64,000 bases of DNA from Thermotomaculum hydrothermale (GCF_016592575.1 NZ_AP017470.1:186001-250000); one strand, 5' to 3'; numbered from the stretch's first letter, positions 9,384 to 18,364 are shown. Numbers and translations are program-made. Notes: generated by a model not told the origin, from the sequence alone.

Positions 9384-10517
9384 ATGAGTGATTTAATTTT
9401 CACTCAATTTAAAGAATTTTTCAAGAAAATGTTGCAGGAAATGTTGTTGGAAGAGAGGGAAAGATACTTAAAAGAAGCAAGAGGCCAAACAAGGGCAAAC
9501 GGTTATTATAAGCGAACGCCTAAAAGCTTTTTAGGAGAGATTGAATTGCAAATTCCAAGAACAAGAGACAGTCAGTTTAAGGTTAAATGGCTTCCCCAGA
9601 GAAAAAGGGTAATGTTTTTTCTTGAAGATATTGTGGAGGCAATGTTTATAGCAGGAGTATCCACAAGAAAGACAGCAGGGGTAATTAAAAATCTCATAGG
9701 GGCTAACATATCCGCTCAATATGTAAGCAGGATAAGTGAAATATCTGAAGAAGTAATTGAAAAATGGAAAAACAGCAGATTAACAAAAACATACCCCGTG
9801 CTATACATAGACGCAACATACATTTCATTAAAAAGAGACAGTGTGGCAAAAGAGGCAGTATATGCAGTATTGGGCCTGTCTGAAGACGGTAAAAGAGAAA
9901 TTTTAGGATACTTTCTTCCTGGAGGAAACGAAAAAGCATCCCTCTGGCAGGAAATATTCAGGGATTTAAAAGAAAGAGGCTTAAAAGGAGTAAAACTGAT
10001 TATAAGTGATGATTTAACAGGTTTATCTGAAGCGATAAAAGAAGAATTTCCTGAGACTATGCACCAACTTTGTTGGTTTCACCTGAAAAGAAACATAAAA
10101 AACAGAGTAAGAAAACATCATTTTGAGAAAATAAAAGAAGAATTAGACGAGATAATGAAATGCGAAAGCAGGGAAGAAGGGAAAACCAAACTTCTTGCAT
10201 TTATTGAAAAATGGAAAAAGATATACAGGTTTTTAAAAAACATTAAGGCAAAAGTTGATAACTATACATTCTTTCTCCTTGCCCCTGATGAGATAAGAAG
10301 TTACTTCAGAACAACAAACTGGATGGAAAGGTGTTTTAAAGAGTTAAAAGATTACATACGAATACGAGGATTTTTTCAAAATGAACAAAGTGCAGAGAAG
10401 TTTCTTTACATTTTCTTCACAGACAAGAATGAGAAGTATCAATCAAGGAGTTTAAGGTATTCTTCTTCTTTTAATCGCTTTTTTTCTTCTCTTTCCCGGG
10501 AGGCTTCCCATGCCTGA
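9384..10517 (+). CDS. IS256-family transposase
   Basis: 377 residues, slightly short for the family (about 400) but apparently complete. The DDE catalytic residues lie in LYIDATYISLKRD, LIISDDLTGLSEAI and TNWMERCFKELK. The IS256 signature QLCWFHLKRNIKNR follows the second Asp. An N-terminal region with basic residues (RANGYYKRTPKS) would bind the ends. ATG 9384 has GGAGG 8 bases upstream, inside a stem-loop. The stop codon lies within the right inverted repeat, as is usual for compact elements. Confidence 0.96.
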   Translation: MSDLIFTQFKEFFKKMLQEMLLEERERYLKEARGQTRANGYYKRTPKSFLGEIELQIPRTRDSQFKVKWLPQRKRVMFFLEDIVEAMFIAGVSTRKTAGVIKNLIGANISAQYVSRISEISEEVIEKWKNSRLTKTYPVLYIDATYISLKRDSVAKEAVYAVLGLSEDGKREILGYFLPGGNEKASLWQEIFRDLKERGLKGVKLIISDDLTGLSEAIKEEFPETMHQLCWFHLKRNIKNRVRKHHFEKIKEELDEIMKCESREEGKTKLLAFIEKWKKIYRFLKNIKAKVDNYTFFLLAPDEIRSYFRTTNWMERCFKELKDYIRIRGFFQNEQSAEKFLYIFFTDKNEKYQSRSLRYSSSFNRFFSSLSREASHA

Positions 10518-10538
10518 CACAATTAACTTGACATTACC
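10513..10538 (-). repeat. IS256 right inverted repeat
   Basis: Complement of the left terminal repeat with five mismatches in 26. It contains the transposase stop and an outward-facing TTGACA. Confidence 0.88.
10528..10533 (+). promoter_or_regulatory. Outward-facing consensus -35 box in the IS right end
   Basis: TTGACA, a perfect -35, points out of the element. The nearest -10-like sequence outside is TAAATA at 10550-10555, spaced 16 bp, which is weak. Such boxes in IS256-type ends are known to create hybrid promoters. Confidence 0.4.
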
Positions 10539-10546
10539 GTTAACTC
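10539..10546. repeat. Target-site duplication, right copy
   Basis: GTTAACTC, identical to 9274-9281. Confidence 0.85.
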
Positions 10547-10581
10547 CTCTAAATACAAAAATAAACTAATAAATTTAATTT

Positions 10582-10590
10582 TGATATAAT
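10582..10590 (+). promoter_or_regulatory. Extended -10 promoter for GMC oxidoreductase
   Basis: TGATATAAT (extended -10 with a perfect TATAAT at 10585-10590), 26 bases before the ATG. No good -35 at 17 bp. Confidence 0.55.
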
Positions 10591-10615
10591 TAAAAAAAAC
10601 ATAAAAGAGGTCGGT

Positions 10616-12229
10616 ATGATTTACGATTTTGCTGTAATTGGTTCAGGTTTTGGGGGCAGTGTTTCCGCTTTAAGGCTAACGGAAAAGGGATATTCGGTTT
10701 TAGTGCTTGAAGAGGGGAAAAGGTATAGCGATAATGATTTCCCAAAAACAAACAACAACCCTTTCACCTTTTTCTGGAAGCCTGAATTTTTTTGCTTTGG
10801 CTATCAGAGGGTGCATTTTTTCAAGCATGTGTCAATTTTAGGGGGCACGGGGGTTGGAGGCGGTTCCCTTGTTTATGCAAATACCCTTCTAATCCCGAAA
10901 GATAAGTTTTTTACCTCTTCCGATATTCCACAGCACATAAACTGGAAAGAGGAATTAATGCCTTTTTATAAGGTTGCATCTAAAATGTTGGGAAGGGTTA
11001 AAAATCCGACAAAGACAAATGCTGATAGTATTCTTTTGAAAACTGCAAGGGAATTTAGGGTGGATAACACCTTTTACAATGTTGATGTTGGTGTTTACTT
11101 TGGGGAGAAGGACAAAACGGAGAAAGACCCTTACTTTAACGGGGAAGGGCCTGATAGGACAGGGTGTAATTTATGCGGCGGCTGTATGATTGGATGCAGA
11201 AAGAATGCGAAGAATATGCTTACAAAAAATTACCTTTACCTTGCGGTTAAAAAGGGGGCAAGGGTTGTATCTAAAAGAAAGGTTGTTGATATAAAAAAAC
11301 ACGGCGATTACTTTGAGGTTGTTACAAAGGTATCAACGCTTCCCGCCGATGTTAACGAGGTTTTCAGGGCAAGAAAGATAGTTTTATCAGCAGGGGTAAT
11401 TGGCACTTTAGAGTTGATGTTTAAATTAAAACTTAACGGAAGGTTAAATATCTCCGACATGTTAGGTGAAAAGGTGAGGACAAATAGCGAGTCTTTAGTA
11501 GGGGTTAGGGTGCCTGAAAAAGAGGGGGAGATTAGCGAAGGGGTTGCCATAACTTCCGGTGTTTATATAAATCCCAATACACATATTGAGGTTGTGCGCT
11601 ATTCAAAAGGGGCAAACGGGATGGCTTTTATGACAACCTTGCTTATTGATAAAAAAGGCGACAATTCAAGGGTTTTTGAATTTTTAAAACAGGTTTTGAA
11701 GCATCCAGTAAGGACTTTGAAGGTTTTAAATCCTGTGGGCTTTGGAAAGCAGGGTTTAATCCTTCTCGTAATGCAGGATGTTGAAAATAAAATAAGGTTT
11801 AAGGCAAAAGAGACTTTCAGGGGAGAGGTTAAACTTTACACAGATATTTATCCAGATTCCCCCCCTGCACCTGTCTACATCCCTGAGGCTAACGAATTTG
11901 CAAGAAAAATGGCTGAATTAACAGGGGGTATTGCTTTAAGCAATATTTATGAAGTATTCTTTGATTCCCCATTAACAGCCCATATTTTAGGCGGTTGTCC
12001 CATAGGGGAAACTGAAAATGACGGGGTTATTGATGTTAACCACAGGTTGTTTGGAGAGGAAGATGTGTATATCTGTGATGGAAGCGTAATCCCCGCAAAT
12101 TTAGGGGTTAACCCCTCGTTGACAATTACCGCAATGGCTGAAAGGGCAATGTCTAAAATCCCCCCAAAGGTTAATAATGTAAAACATACAGGATACGAGG
12201 TGTTAAATGAAGGTTTACAAAAAAATTAA
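10616..12229 (+). CDS. GMC-family FAD oxidoreductase (cholesterol-oxidase-like)
   Basis: 537 residues. The FAD dinucleotide fold is at the N terminus (IGSGFGGSVSALRL, residues 8-21). The C-terminal GMC_oxred_C signature contains GGCPIG and DGSVIPANLGVNPSLTITA. The middle holds a cysteine cluster CNLCGGCMIGC (CxxCxxCxxxC) that resembles a 4Fe-4S ligand set. Members of the family oxidise alcohol groups to aldehydes or ketones. It has no signal peptide. The next gene, an aldehyde dehydrogenase, starts inside its last 23 bases, so the pair is translationally coupled and may run a two-step alcohol-to-acid oxidation. The substrate is unknown. Confidence 0.85.
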   Translation: MIYDFAVIGSGFGGSVSALRLTEKGYSVLVLEEGKRYSDNDFPKTNNNPFTFFWKPEFFCFGYQRVHFFKHVSILGGTGVGGGSLVYANTLLIPKDKFFTSSDIPQHINWKEELMPFYKVASKMLGRVKNPTKTNADSILLKTAREFRVDNTFYNVDVGVYFGEKDKTEKDPYFNGEGPDRTGCNLCGGCMIGCRKNAKNMLTKNYLYLAVKKGARVVSKRKVVDIKKHGDYFEVVTKVSTLPADVNEVFRARKIVLSAGVIGTLELMFKLKLNGRLNISDMLGEKVRTNSESLVGVRVPEKEGEISEGVAITSGVYINPNTHIEVVRYSKGANGMAFMTTLLIDKKGDNSRVFEFLKQVLKHPVRTLKVLNPVGFGKQGLILLVMQDVENKIRFKAKETFRGEVKLYTDIYPDSPPAPVYIPEANEFARKMAELTGGIALSNIYEVFFDSPLTAHILGGCPIGETENDGVIDVNHRLFGEEDVYICDGSVIPANLGVNPSLTITAMAERAMSKIPPKVNNVKHTGYEVLNEGLQKN

Positions 12230-13646
12230 CCCGTCAAACGGGGAGTTTCTTTACGAGGTTGAAATATTTGATAGAGATAAGGTGAGGAAAGAGGTTGATG
12301 CTGCAAGGGAAGGTTTATCGGTCTGGGGCAATCTTTCCCTTTCTGAAAGGGTAAAAATTTTAAAGAATATTTTAAAAAAGATTAAAGAGAGGAAGGATGA
12401 ATTTGTAAAAGTTGTTATGGAAGATGCGGGAAAGGTTAAGCAGGATGCAATAGTTGAGATTTTTACTACGGTAAACCACATACACTATTTAACTAAAAAG
12501 GGGTACAAATATTTAAAGCCTGAAAAAAGAAGCAGTGGGTATTTTAAAAACTATAAATGCTTTGTTCAATTTAAGCCATGGGGGGTTGTGGGAATAATAT
12601 CCCCGTGGAATTATCCGCTTATTCTAACTGCAACTCCCCTGTTTCACGCATTGCTTGCAGGAAATACAGTTGTTTTAAAGCCTTCAGAGATTACCACAAA
12701 GGTTTCACTTTTGCTTGAAGAGGTTTGCAAGGAAGCGGGATTGCCTGACAATGTCTTCAGGGTGGTAACGGGGGATGGAAGCACTGGGAGGGAGTTGGTT
12801 GAAAGTAATGTTGATATGGTCTGTTTTACAGGAAGCACTGCTGTTGGGATTGAGATTGCAAAAAAGTGTTCTGAAAGGCTAATCCCTTATGTTCTTGAAT
12901 TGGGAGGCAAGGATAATGCAATTGTTTTTGAGGATGCAGACCTTGGAAGGGCTGCCGCAGGAATTGTCTGGGGTGGAATAAGCAACGGTGGACAAACCTG
13001 TATTGGTGTTGAAAATGTCCTCGTTGAGGAGAGCATCTATGATAAATTTATTGAAATGCTAAAAAATGAAGTTGAGAAAATCCCGAAAGAGGATTTAGGG
13101 GCTGTAATTAACTCAATTCAATTTGAAAAGATTGAATACCACATAGAAGACGCATTAAAAAAAAGGGCAGAACTTGTTTGCGGTGGAAAAAGGCTTGATG
13201 ACTATCACTTTGAGCCGACAGTATTAAAAGATATTACTCCTGATATGAAGGTTTTTTATGAGGAAACATTTGGCCCTATTTTAGGGGTAATGAAATTTAA
13301 TAGTGAAGAGGAATTGATAAAAATAGCAAATAGCCTTGAATACGGTTTAAACGGTTCAATTTGGACAAAGGACAGAAACAAGGCTGAAAGAATTGCAAAA
13401 AAGCTTGACACAGGCACAATGTGTATAAACGATTGCCTGACAAATTACCTTATAACTGACCTGCCGTTTGGGGGAGTTAAAAAAAGCGGGATTGGCAGGG
13501 TGCACGGGGTTGAAGGGGTGAGGGCTTTTGCAAAGATGCAAAGCATAACAGTTCGCAAGTTTGGATTAAAGAAGGAGTTGTGGTGGTACCCCTATTCAAA
13601 AAAAATAATAAACCTGTTTTTAAAGGCTATAAAGATACTTTACTAA
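12207..13646 (+). CDS. NAD(P)-dependent aldehyde dehydrogenase
   Basis: 479 residues with the whole ALDH set: N135 in SPWNYP, the general base E231 in ELGGKDN and the catalytic C265 in GGQTCIG. The conserved PFGG motif is near the C terminus. The last 25 or so residues (KKELWWYPYSKKI and on) are aromatic, basic and hydrophobic, which suggests membrane contact as in long-chain aldehyde dehydrogenases; this is inference. It overlaps the GMC oxidoreductase and probably oxidises its aldehyde product. Automatic transfer would call it succinate-semialdehyde dehydrogenase, but nothing here fixes the substrate. Confidence 0.88.
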   Translation: MKVYKKINPSNGEFLYEVEIFDRDKVRKEVDAAREGLSVWGNLSLSERVKILKNILKKIKERKDEFVKVVMEDAGKVKQDAIVEIFTTVNHIHYLTKKGYKYLKPEKRSSGYFKNYKCFVQFKPWGVVGIISPWNYPLILTATPLFHALLAGNTVVLKPSEITTKVSLLLEEVCKEAGLPDNVFRVVTGDGSTGRELVESNVDMVCFTGSTAVGIEIAKKCSERLIPYVLELGGKDNAIVFEDADLGRAAAGIVWGGISNGGQTCIGVENVLVEESIYDKFIEMLKNEVEKIPKEDLGAVINSIQFEKIEYHIEDALKKRAELVCGGKRLDDYHFEPTVLKDITPDMKVFYEETFGPILGVMKFNSEEELIKIANSLEYGLNGSIWTKDRNKAERIAKKLDTGTMCINDCLTNYLITDLPFGGVKKSGIGRVHGVEGVRAFAKMQSITVRKFGLKKELWWYPYSKKIINLFLKAIKILY

Positions 13647-13701
13647 AAAAATGTAAAATTGTATAAAAAACGCTAAAAATTACTTTAAAGTAAAAATTAT
13701 T

Positions 13702-13730
13702 TTGACAAAAAAATTTTTTTAAAGGATAAT
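13702..13730 (+). promoter_or_regulatory. Strong sigma70-type promoter for the GGDEF gene
   Basis: TTGACA at 13702-13707 and GATAAT at 13725-13730, 17-bp spacer. One of the best promoter matches in the window. Confidence 0.7.
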
Positions 13731-13776
13731 ATATAAAATTTAGAAAGGGGGAATTATCTTTTTCAGGATTCTAAAT

Positions 13777-14820
13777 TTGTTAATGGGAGATGATTCATTT
13801 CCTTTAAAACACAAAATCTTAAATGCAGTAATGCTAATAATGTCTTTTTATTTATTTATAACTTCATTTATTAATTTTTATATTGAAGAAAATCCGGTTA
13901 TTATATTTTCAAGTTTTGTTTTAACTTTCATATTATTTTTGGGGTATTATTTCACCAGAGTAAGAAAAAATTTTGGCATTAGTTATGCTGTTGCTGTTAT
14001 TGCCATTTTAGCTTTGCCTGTTTACCACAAGTTTGATGGTGGAATAAGCTGCGGAACAGGTTTTTATGTTGTGGTTGAGGCAATGATATTTGCTTCTCTT
14101 TTTAAAGGAAAGGTTAGAACAATATTTTTGTCATTGCTTGGTATATTGTCGGTGTTCTTTGTTTTAATAGAAATTATAAATCCATTGTATGTTGTTGAAA
14201 TCTCCCGCAAAACCTGTTTTGTTAATAATGTAACAGCATTTGTCTTGACAGGAATTACTGCTATATTGTTTTCCTTGATTTCAATTAATACATTTGAGCT
14301 TTATGCAAATGAACAGGAAAAGCTTGCTTTAGAAGATCCTCTTACAGGTCTTTTGAATAGAAGAGCAATAAGATTTGAGTTAAAGCATCACTTACAGATA
14401 TTATTGAGAAGAAAAATTCCATTTTGCCTTGTTATGGTTGATATTGATGATTTTAAGAAGATAAATGATACATATGGACATAACTGTGGCGATAAAGTTT
14501 TAATCCTTGTTTCAGATTTATTAAAAAAATCGGTTAAGACGGGGGATTTAATAGGAAGATGGGGAGGAGAAGAATTTTTGTTGATTCTTACATTTTCTAC
14601 TCAACAAGAAGGGTTTATGGTTGCTGAAAGGTTGAGAAAAAAAATAGAAGAATTGAAAATAAATTGCGGCACGAATGAATTTTCAATTACAGCAACATTC
14701 GGGTTAAGTGAATTTGACCCAAATATGAACATTAGGCAAAATATTGAAAGAGTTGATAGGGCAATGTATGAGGGGAAAACAACAGGTAAAAATAAGGTAG
14801 TAGTAGCGCCTTTTAATTGA
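13777..14820 (+). CDS. Membrane diguanylate cyclase (GGDEF)
   Basis: About 347 residues. The N-terminal 175 residues hold roughly five or six hydrophobic segments, a membrane sensor of unnamed type. The C-terminal GGDEF domain has the linker-start EDPLTGLLNRRA and an intact active site RWGGEEF (GGEEF at 263-267), so it should make cyclic di-GMP. The inhibitory RxxD site is absent: the matching position reads KTGD. The start is uncertain: TTG 13777 or ATG 13783, with a weak CAGGA upstream; a better G-rich site at 13746-13751 lies too far off. It has its own promoter. Confidence 0.88.
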   Translation: MLMGDDSFPLKHKILNAVMLIMSFYLFITSFINFYIEENPVIIFSSFVLTFILFLGYYFTRVRKNFGISYAVAVIAILALPVYHKFDGGISCGTGFYVVVEAMIFASLFKGKVRTIFLSLLGILSVFFVLIEIINPLYVVEISRKTCFVNNVTAFVLTGITAILFSLISINTFELYANEQEKLALEDPLTGLLNRRAIRFELKHHLQILLRRKIPFCLVMVDIDDFKKINDTYGHNCGDKVLILVSDLLKKSVKTGDLIGRWGGEEFLLILTFSTQQEGFMVAERLRKKIEELKINCGTNEFSITATFGLSEFDPNMNIRQNIERVDRAMYEGKTTGKNKVVVAPFN

Positions 14821-14844
14821 CCTTTAATTTTTCTATGTTATAAA
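14817..14844 (+). promoter_or_regulatory. Promoter for purC
   Basis: TTGACC at 14817-14822 (overlapping the stop codon of the GGDEF gene) and TATAAA at 14839-14844, 16-bp spacer. Confidence 0.55.
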
Positions 14845-14874
14845 AACTTGAGAAAACTTTTTTCAGGAGAAACT

Positions 14875-15750
14875 ATGATTATAGAGGAGTTAAATCTTGT
14901 TAAACAGGGAAAAGTAAGGGATATTTACTCAATTGGGGATAATCTTTTATTTGTTGCAACAGACAGGATTTCAGCCTTTGATGTTGTATTAGGTTCAGAA
15001 ATCCCTGATAAGGGAAGGGTTTTAAACCTTATTTCAGCATTCTGGTTTGATAAAACTTCACATATTGTAAAAAATCATATGATTGAATGGAATTTTAATA
15101 ATTTTCCAGAAGAGTTAAAGAAATATGGTTATTTAAAAAACAGGTCTATGATAGTTAAAAAAGCAAAGCCTCTTCCTGTTGAATGCATTGTGAGGGGATA
15201 CCTCGTAGGCTCAGGCTACAAAGAGTATAAAAACCAGGGCACTGTTTGCGGAATAAAACTGCCTGAAGGTTTGAATCTTGCATCTAAACTTGATGAACCT
15301 ATTTTCACACCTTCAACAAAAGCAGAAAGCGGACACGATGAAAATATCTCTTTTGAAAAAATGAAAGAGATAATAGGAGAGGAAAAGGCCAACAAAGTTA
15401 GAGATATATCTCTTGCTCTATATAAATTTGCTTATGAATACGCCTATGAAAGGGGAATAATTATTGCTGATACAAAGTTTGAATTCGGGGAAATTGGGGG
15501 GGAGATTATCCTGATTGATGAAGCATTAACCCCTGATTCTTCAAGATTCTGGCCTGTTGAAGGGTATAGAGAGGGAGAGAATCCCCCATCCTTTGACAAA
15601 CAGTATGGAAGGGATTACCTTGAGTCAATTAAGTGGAATAAAAAGCCACCTGCTCCTGAGTTGCCGAAAGAGGTAATTGAAAATACAAGAAAAAAGTACT
15701 TTGAGGCATTTCACAAATTAACAGGAAAGAAAATGGAGGAGTATTTATGA
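14875..15750 (+). CDS. purC: Phosphoribosylaminoimidazole-succinocarboxamide synthase
   Basis: About 291 residues from ATG 14875, which has AGGAGA just upstream; the frame runs open 27 bases further up, but without a ribosome site. It joins CAIR with aspartate using ATP, step 8 of purine synthesis (SAICAR). Signature segments are [10 protein letters not shown], the GKVRDIY start, [13 protein letters not shown] and [11 protein letters not shown]. Length and sequence match the longer, yeast-like class of PurC rather than the 240-residue E. coli type. The next gene overlaps its stop by four bases (ATGA), although that product is a secreted phospholipase with no obvious link to purines. Confidence 0.95.
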   Translation: MIIEELNLVKQGKVRDIYSIGDNLLFVATDRISAFDVVLGSEIPDKGRVLNLISAFWFDKTSHIVKNHMIEWNFNNFPEELKKYGYLKNRSMIVKKAKPLPVECIVRGYLVGSGYKEYKNQGTVCGIKLPEGLNLASKLDEPIFTPSTKAESGHDENISFEKMKEIIGEEKANKVRDISLALYKFAYEYAYERGIIIADTKFEFGEIGGEIILIDEALTPDSSRFWPVEGYREGENPPSFDKQYGRDYLESIKWNKKPPAPELPKEVIENTRKKYFEAFHKLTGKKMEEYL

Positions 15751-16940
15751 AAAGGTTTTTTGCCTTATTTTTAGTTGTATTAGTCTCTTTTTATGCCTTT
15801 TCGTTTGAATATAAAGGGGATAATTTTAAGGTAATTATTGCAACCTCTATCCCGGTTGAAACAGATTTGTCATATGGTAAAACAGCCAAAGCCTATGAAG
15901 TCTGGATAAACGCTATTAAAACTGCAAATAAAAGCATTGATTTTTCTGAATTTTACCTTACAGGGAAGGATAGGTGGCCTTTAAGCCTTGTGGTTAAGGA
16001 GATAGTAAACGCTGCTAACAGAGGAGTAAAGGTTAGATTTTTGGTAGATGTTAAAATGCTAAAAAATTCAAAAGAATTGGTGGAATATTTTTCTAAAATT
16101 CCAAATATAAAGGTTACTATTTTTAACTGGAAGCATTTAACAGGGGGAATAAACCACTCAAAATACTTTATTGTTGACAATAAACTCTGTTTTGTTGGCA
16201 GTCAAAACTTTGATTGGAGAGCATTGAAGCATATCCACGAAACAGGGATATTAACTGATGAGCCTCACATTGTAAAAGCCCTTTCTTTGATTTTTAATGC
16301 AGACTGGGATTACAACAACGGAGACAGGAAAGCCTATGAGAAGCTAAGAAAACAAAAGGTTACATTTAGAGACGATATTTATTTAACAGGTTCTCCTGAC
16401 AGGTTATTGCCTGATGGAATGGATTTTTCGCTCAATGAATTGTTAAATATGATTAACTCTGCAAAAAAATCTATAACAATTCAATTGCTAAACTATTCCA
16501 CTTTTGTTCACGGTAAAACTGAAAAGTTTGATGCAATATCAAAGGCTTTGATTAAGGCTGCAAATAGAGGGGTCAATGTAAAATTGCTTGTTTCTAACTG
16601 GAATTTAAGAAAGCCAGGGGTTGATTCATTAAAGGAATTGGCCAGAGTTAAAAATATTGAGGTCAGGTTTGTTCAAATACCAGTGAGCAAAAAAGAGGGC
16701 TTTATTCCCTATGCAAGGGTTATTCATTCAAAGGTTGTAATTGTAGACAATAAAGTTGGTTGGGTTAGCACAAGCAATTTTGGTTACGATTACTTTTACA
16801 AATCAAGGAATGTTGAGGTTGTTTTAAAAATCAAACCAGTTCTAAATGTGTTGAGAGAGATGTTTAAAAACCTCTGGAATTCAAAGTATGCGCATAAGCT
16901 AAACTTAAAGAGAGATTATAAACCGCCTAAAATTACTTAA
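15747..16940 (+). CDS. Secreted phospholipase D-like protein
   Basis: 397 residues. A signal peptide is clear ([19 protein letters not shown]). Two HKD half-sites are present: HSKYFIVDN in the first half and HSKVVIVDN in the second, each followed by the usual S/N-rich NFD or NFGYD strand. This two-domain form is expected to hydrolyse or transfer phosphodiesters through a phospho-His intermediate, either as a phospholipase or a nuclease, outside the cytoplasm. It overlaps purC by ATGA. Substrate not predictable. Confidence 0.88.
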   Translation: MKRFFALFLVVLVSFYAFSFEYKGDNFKVIIATSIPVETDLSYGKTAKAYEVWINAIKTANKSIDFSEFYLTGKDRWPLSLVVKEIVNAANRGVKVRFLVDVKMLKNSKELVEYFSKIPNIKVTIFNWKHLTGGINHSKYFIVDNKLCFVGSQNFDWRALKHIHETGILTDEPHIVKALSLIFNADWDYNNGDRKAYEKLRKQKVTFRDDIYLTGSPDRLLPDGMDFSLNELLNMINSAKKSITIQLLNYSTFVHGKTEKFDAISKALIKAANRGVNVKLLVSNWNLRKPGVDSLKELARVKNIEVRFVQIPVSKKEGFIPYARVIHSKVVIVDNKVGWVSTSNFGYDYFYKSRNVEVVLKIKPVLNVLREMFKNLWNSKYAHKLNLKRDYKPPKIT

Positions 16941-16968
16941 ATTGGGCTCTGATATTATTTGGTTGGTA

Positions 16969-17002
16969 AAAGTGCTGCGTGTTTAAGGTTAATTCGCACT
17001 TT
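16969..17002 (+). terminator. Possible weak terminator after the phospholipase D-like gene
   Basis: AAAGTGC at 16969-16975 pairs with GCACTTT at 16996-17002 across a 20-base loop; the following tract (CATTTTGTT) is poor. Confidence 0.3.
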
Positions 17003-17067
17003 CATTTTGTTCTAATTATTGTGTGTTAAAGGCGGAAATTTCAGGATAATTTTTGATTAAAAATTTG

Positions 17068-17095
17068 TTGACTTTTTTTACCGTTTTGGTATTAT
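17068..17095 (+). promoter_or_regulatory. Promoter of tRNA-Phe
   Basis: TTGACT at 17068-17073 and TATTAT at 17090-17095 (16-bp spacer). Transcription would start just before the mature tRNA 5' end at 17109. Confidence 0.65.
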
Positions 17096-17108
17096 ATCTT
17101 TTGCTGGT

Positions 17109-17184
17109 GGGCTGGTAGCTCAGTCGGTAGAGCAGGGGACTGAAAATCCCCGTGTCGGCGGTTCGATTCCGTCCCGGCCCACCA
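17109..17184 (+). tRNA. tRNA-Phe (GAA)
   Basis: A 76-base cloverleaf with the CCA end encoded. The acceptor stem pairs 17109-17115 with 17174-17180 with one G-U. The D arm has TAGCTCAGTCGGTAGAGCA, the anticodon stem GGGGA/TCCCC encloses CTGAAAA with anticodon GAA at 17142-17144, and the T arm contains GGTTCGATTCC. It is a single gene with its own promoter. Confidence 0.97.
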
Positions 17185-17212
17185 TTTTTTTTGTGCAAAA
17201 TTTTATAGAAAT

Positions 17213-17243
17213 AAAAAAAGGGGCTTTAAGCCCCTTAATTTTT
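17213..17243. terminator. Bidirectional terminator between tRNA-Phe and the ODP-like gene
   Basis: A run of A, then AGGGGCTT, AAGCCCCT, then a T run (17213-17243). The A and T tracts on both sides let it serve both strands: the tRNA from the left and the minus-strand gene from the right. Confidence 0.75.
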
Positions 17244-17260
17244 TTATGTACTCTGTTTAT

Positions 17261-18364
17261 TTACATTACCATATCGTCAAACTCAATGCTGTCATGGCTC
17301 TTTTTTAATTTCTCTGTGTCAAGCTCAGGTAAAGAGAATTTTATGTCTAATTGTTCAAGGTTATCCATTAGAATGCCTAAAAGCGATGTTTTTAAATCAT
17401 TGTCTTTTATTGAGTTGATAAAATTCACTATTTGAAGCAATGCAAGGTCCTGGCTTACCCTTAACTTCTTTACCCTGTTGTTAACAATTTCAAACGGTGT
17501 TGTAAAATCATTCCCCTTTTGAAAGAATTGAATCATTTCTGTAAAGACATTTCCAAAATTCACTTCCATTAGCTCAAAAAAGTTGTTAATTGCAACAACA
17601 ACAAGTTCTGCATCAGGGTTGTCTTCTTCAATTAAATCTATTCCCACTTCCAAATCATTCATTTTTGTCAAAAAGTCAGCGACTAAATCTCCTTTAATAA
17701 CATCGCCGTGCTGAGGAGCAATGACTTCCGGGAATGGATTTAACATGCTGATTCTCTCAACAGTTGTTTTGACAGCCTTTGATGCAGGCATATATAACTG
17801 GTGGAATAGTTTTATCCCTTCCCAGGAATCATTAGTTGCGTAAATTCCTTCACCTTTTCTTGTGTTAATTCCACCCATAAAATCACCTGTAAAAAGAACC
17901 TTTGATTCATAATCGTAAAGCATCATTGCCCCTCTGAAATGACAGTACCTTGCAGGAACAAATTTAACCTGTAATCCAGATTTTTTAAATTTTAAAATTG
18001 ATGAGTTGAAGCTTTCTGTGGTTTTAACTCTATGTGAGGGCAATCCGTACATTTTAACAAGTCTCCATGTGTCAAGAGATGTTATTAAAAAACTTCTTGG
18101 GGCAGATTGCATAATAACACTGGTGTTTGCTGTTAAGTCAGGGTCCTGGTGGCTTAAGAAGATAATGTGAACGTTCTTTATCCCGCCTATTGTTTCGCTT
18201 AAAAATGGCAAAAGTTCCGGCATGTCAAGTTTTGTTCCCGGGTCAAAAAGAATGTTAATGCTTGAACCGTCTTCTGCAACTATCTTTTTTAGATAGATAT
18301 TTCTGTGGAAGTCTTCTTCCTTACTTCTTAATACATAAAAGTTTTTACCAATTTCGTAATACAT
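17261..18364 (-). CDS. ODP/flavodiiron-like metallo-beta-lactamase-fold protein
   Basis: 367 residues. The first 240 form a metallo-beta-lactamase-like diiron domain as in flavodiiron proteins and the oxygen-binding ODP protein. Candidate ligands are H72, D74 and D76 (SHQDPD), H142 (CHFRGAM), D161 (GDFMGG) and H218 (PQHGD). Flavodiiron enzymes have HxExDH, so E-to-D and the loss of the last His are notable. There is no flavodoxin domain; the C-terminal 130 residues are helical and unrecognised. It probably senses or handles O2 or NO with a diiron site. It is transcribed divergently from the ORP-like cluster. Confidence 0.75.
   Translation of the reverse strand: MYYEIGKNFYVLRSKEEDFHRNIYLKKIVAEDGSSINILFDPGTKLDMPELLPFLSETIGGIKNVHIIFLSHQDPDLTANTSVIMQSAPRSFLITSLDTWRLVKMYGLPSHRVKTTESFNSSILKFKKSGLQVKFVPARYCHFRGAMMLYDYESKVLFTGDFMGGINTRKGEGIYATNDSWEGIKLFHQLYMPASKAVKTTVERISMLNPFPEVIAPQHGDVIKGDLVADFLTKMNDLEVGIDLIEEDNPDAELVVVAINNFFELMEVNFGNVFTEMIQFFQKGNDFTTPFEIVNNRVKKLRVSQDLALLQIVNFINSIKDNDLKTSLLGILMDNLEQLDIKFSLPELDTEKLKKSHDSIEFDDMVM

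Larger units (their letters stand above)
9282..10538 (+). mobile_element. IS256-family insertion sequence, complete (1257 bp)
   Basis: The element is bounded by imperfect 26-bp inverted repeats (9282-9307 and 10513-10538; 21 of 26 match, the inner 14 perfectly, ending TTAATTGTGTCAGG) and by 8-bp direct repeats GTTAACTC. Size, repeat length and duplication length fit IS256. It carries one intact transposase gene. It sits in the divergent intergenic region between the glycogen operon and the GMC oxidoreductase, interrupts no gene, and looks recently active because the duplication is perfect. Confidence 0.93.

Noticed and set aside
17016-17198. Minus-strand frame with GPGRNRTADTGIFSPLLYRLS
   Set aside because: It is the antisense of tRNA-Phe, a well-known false protein in databases.
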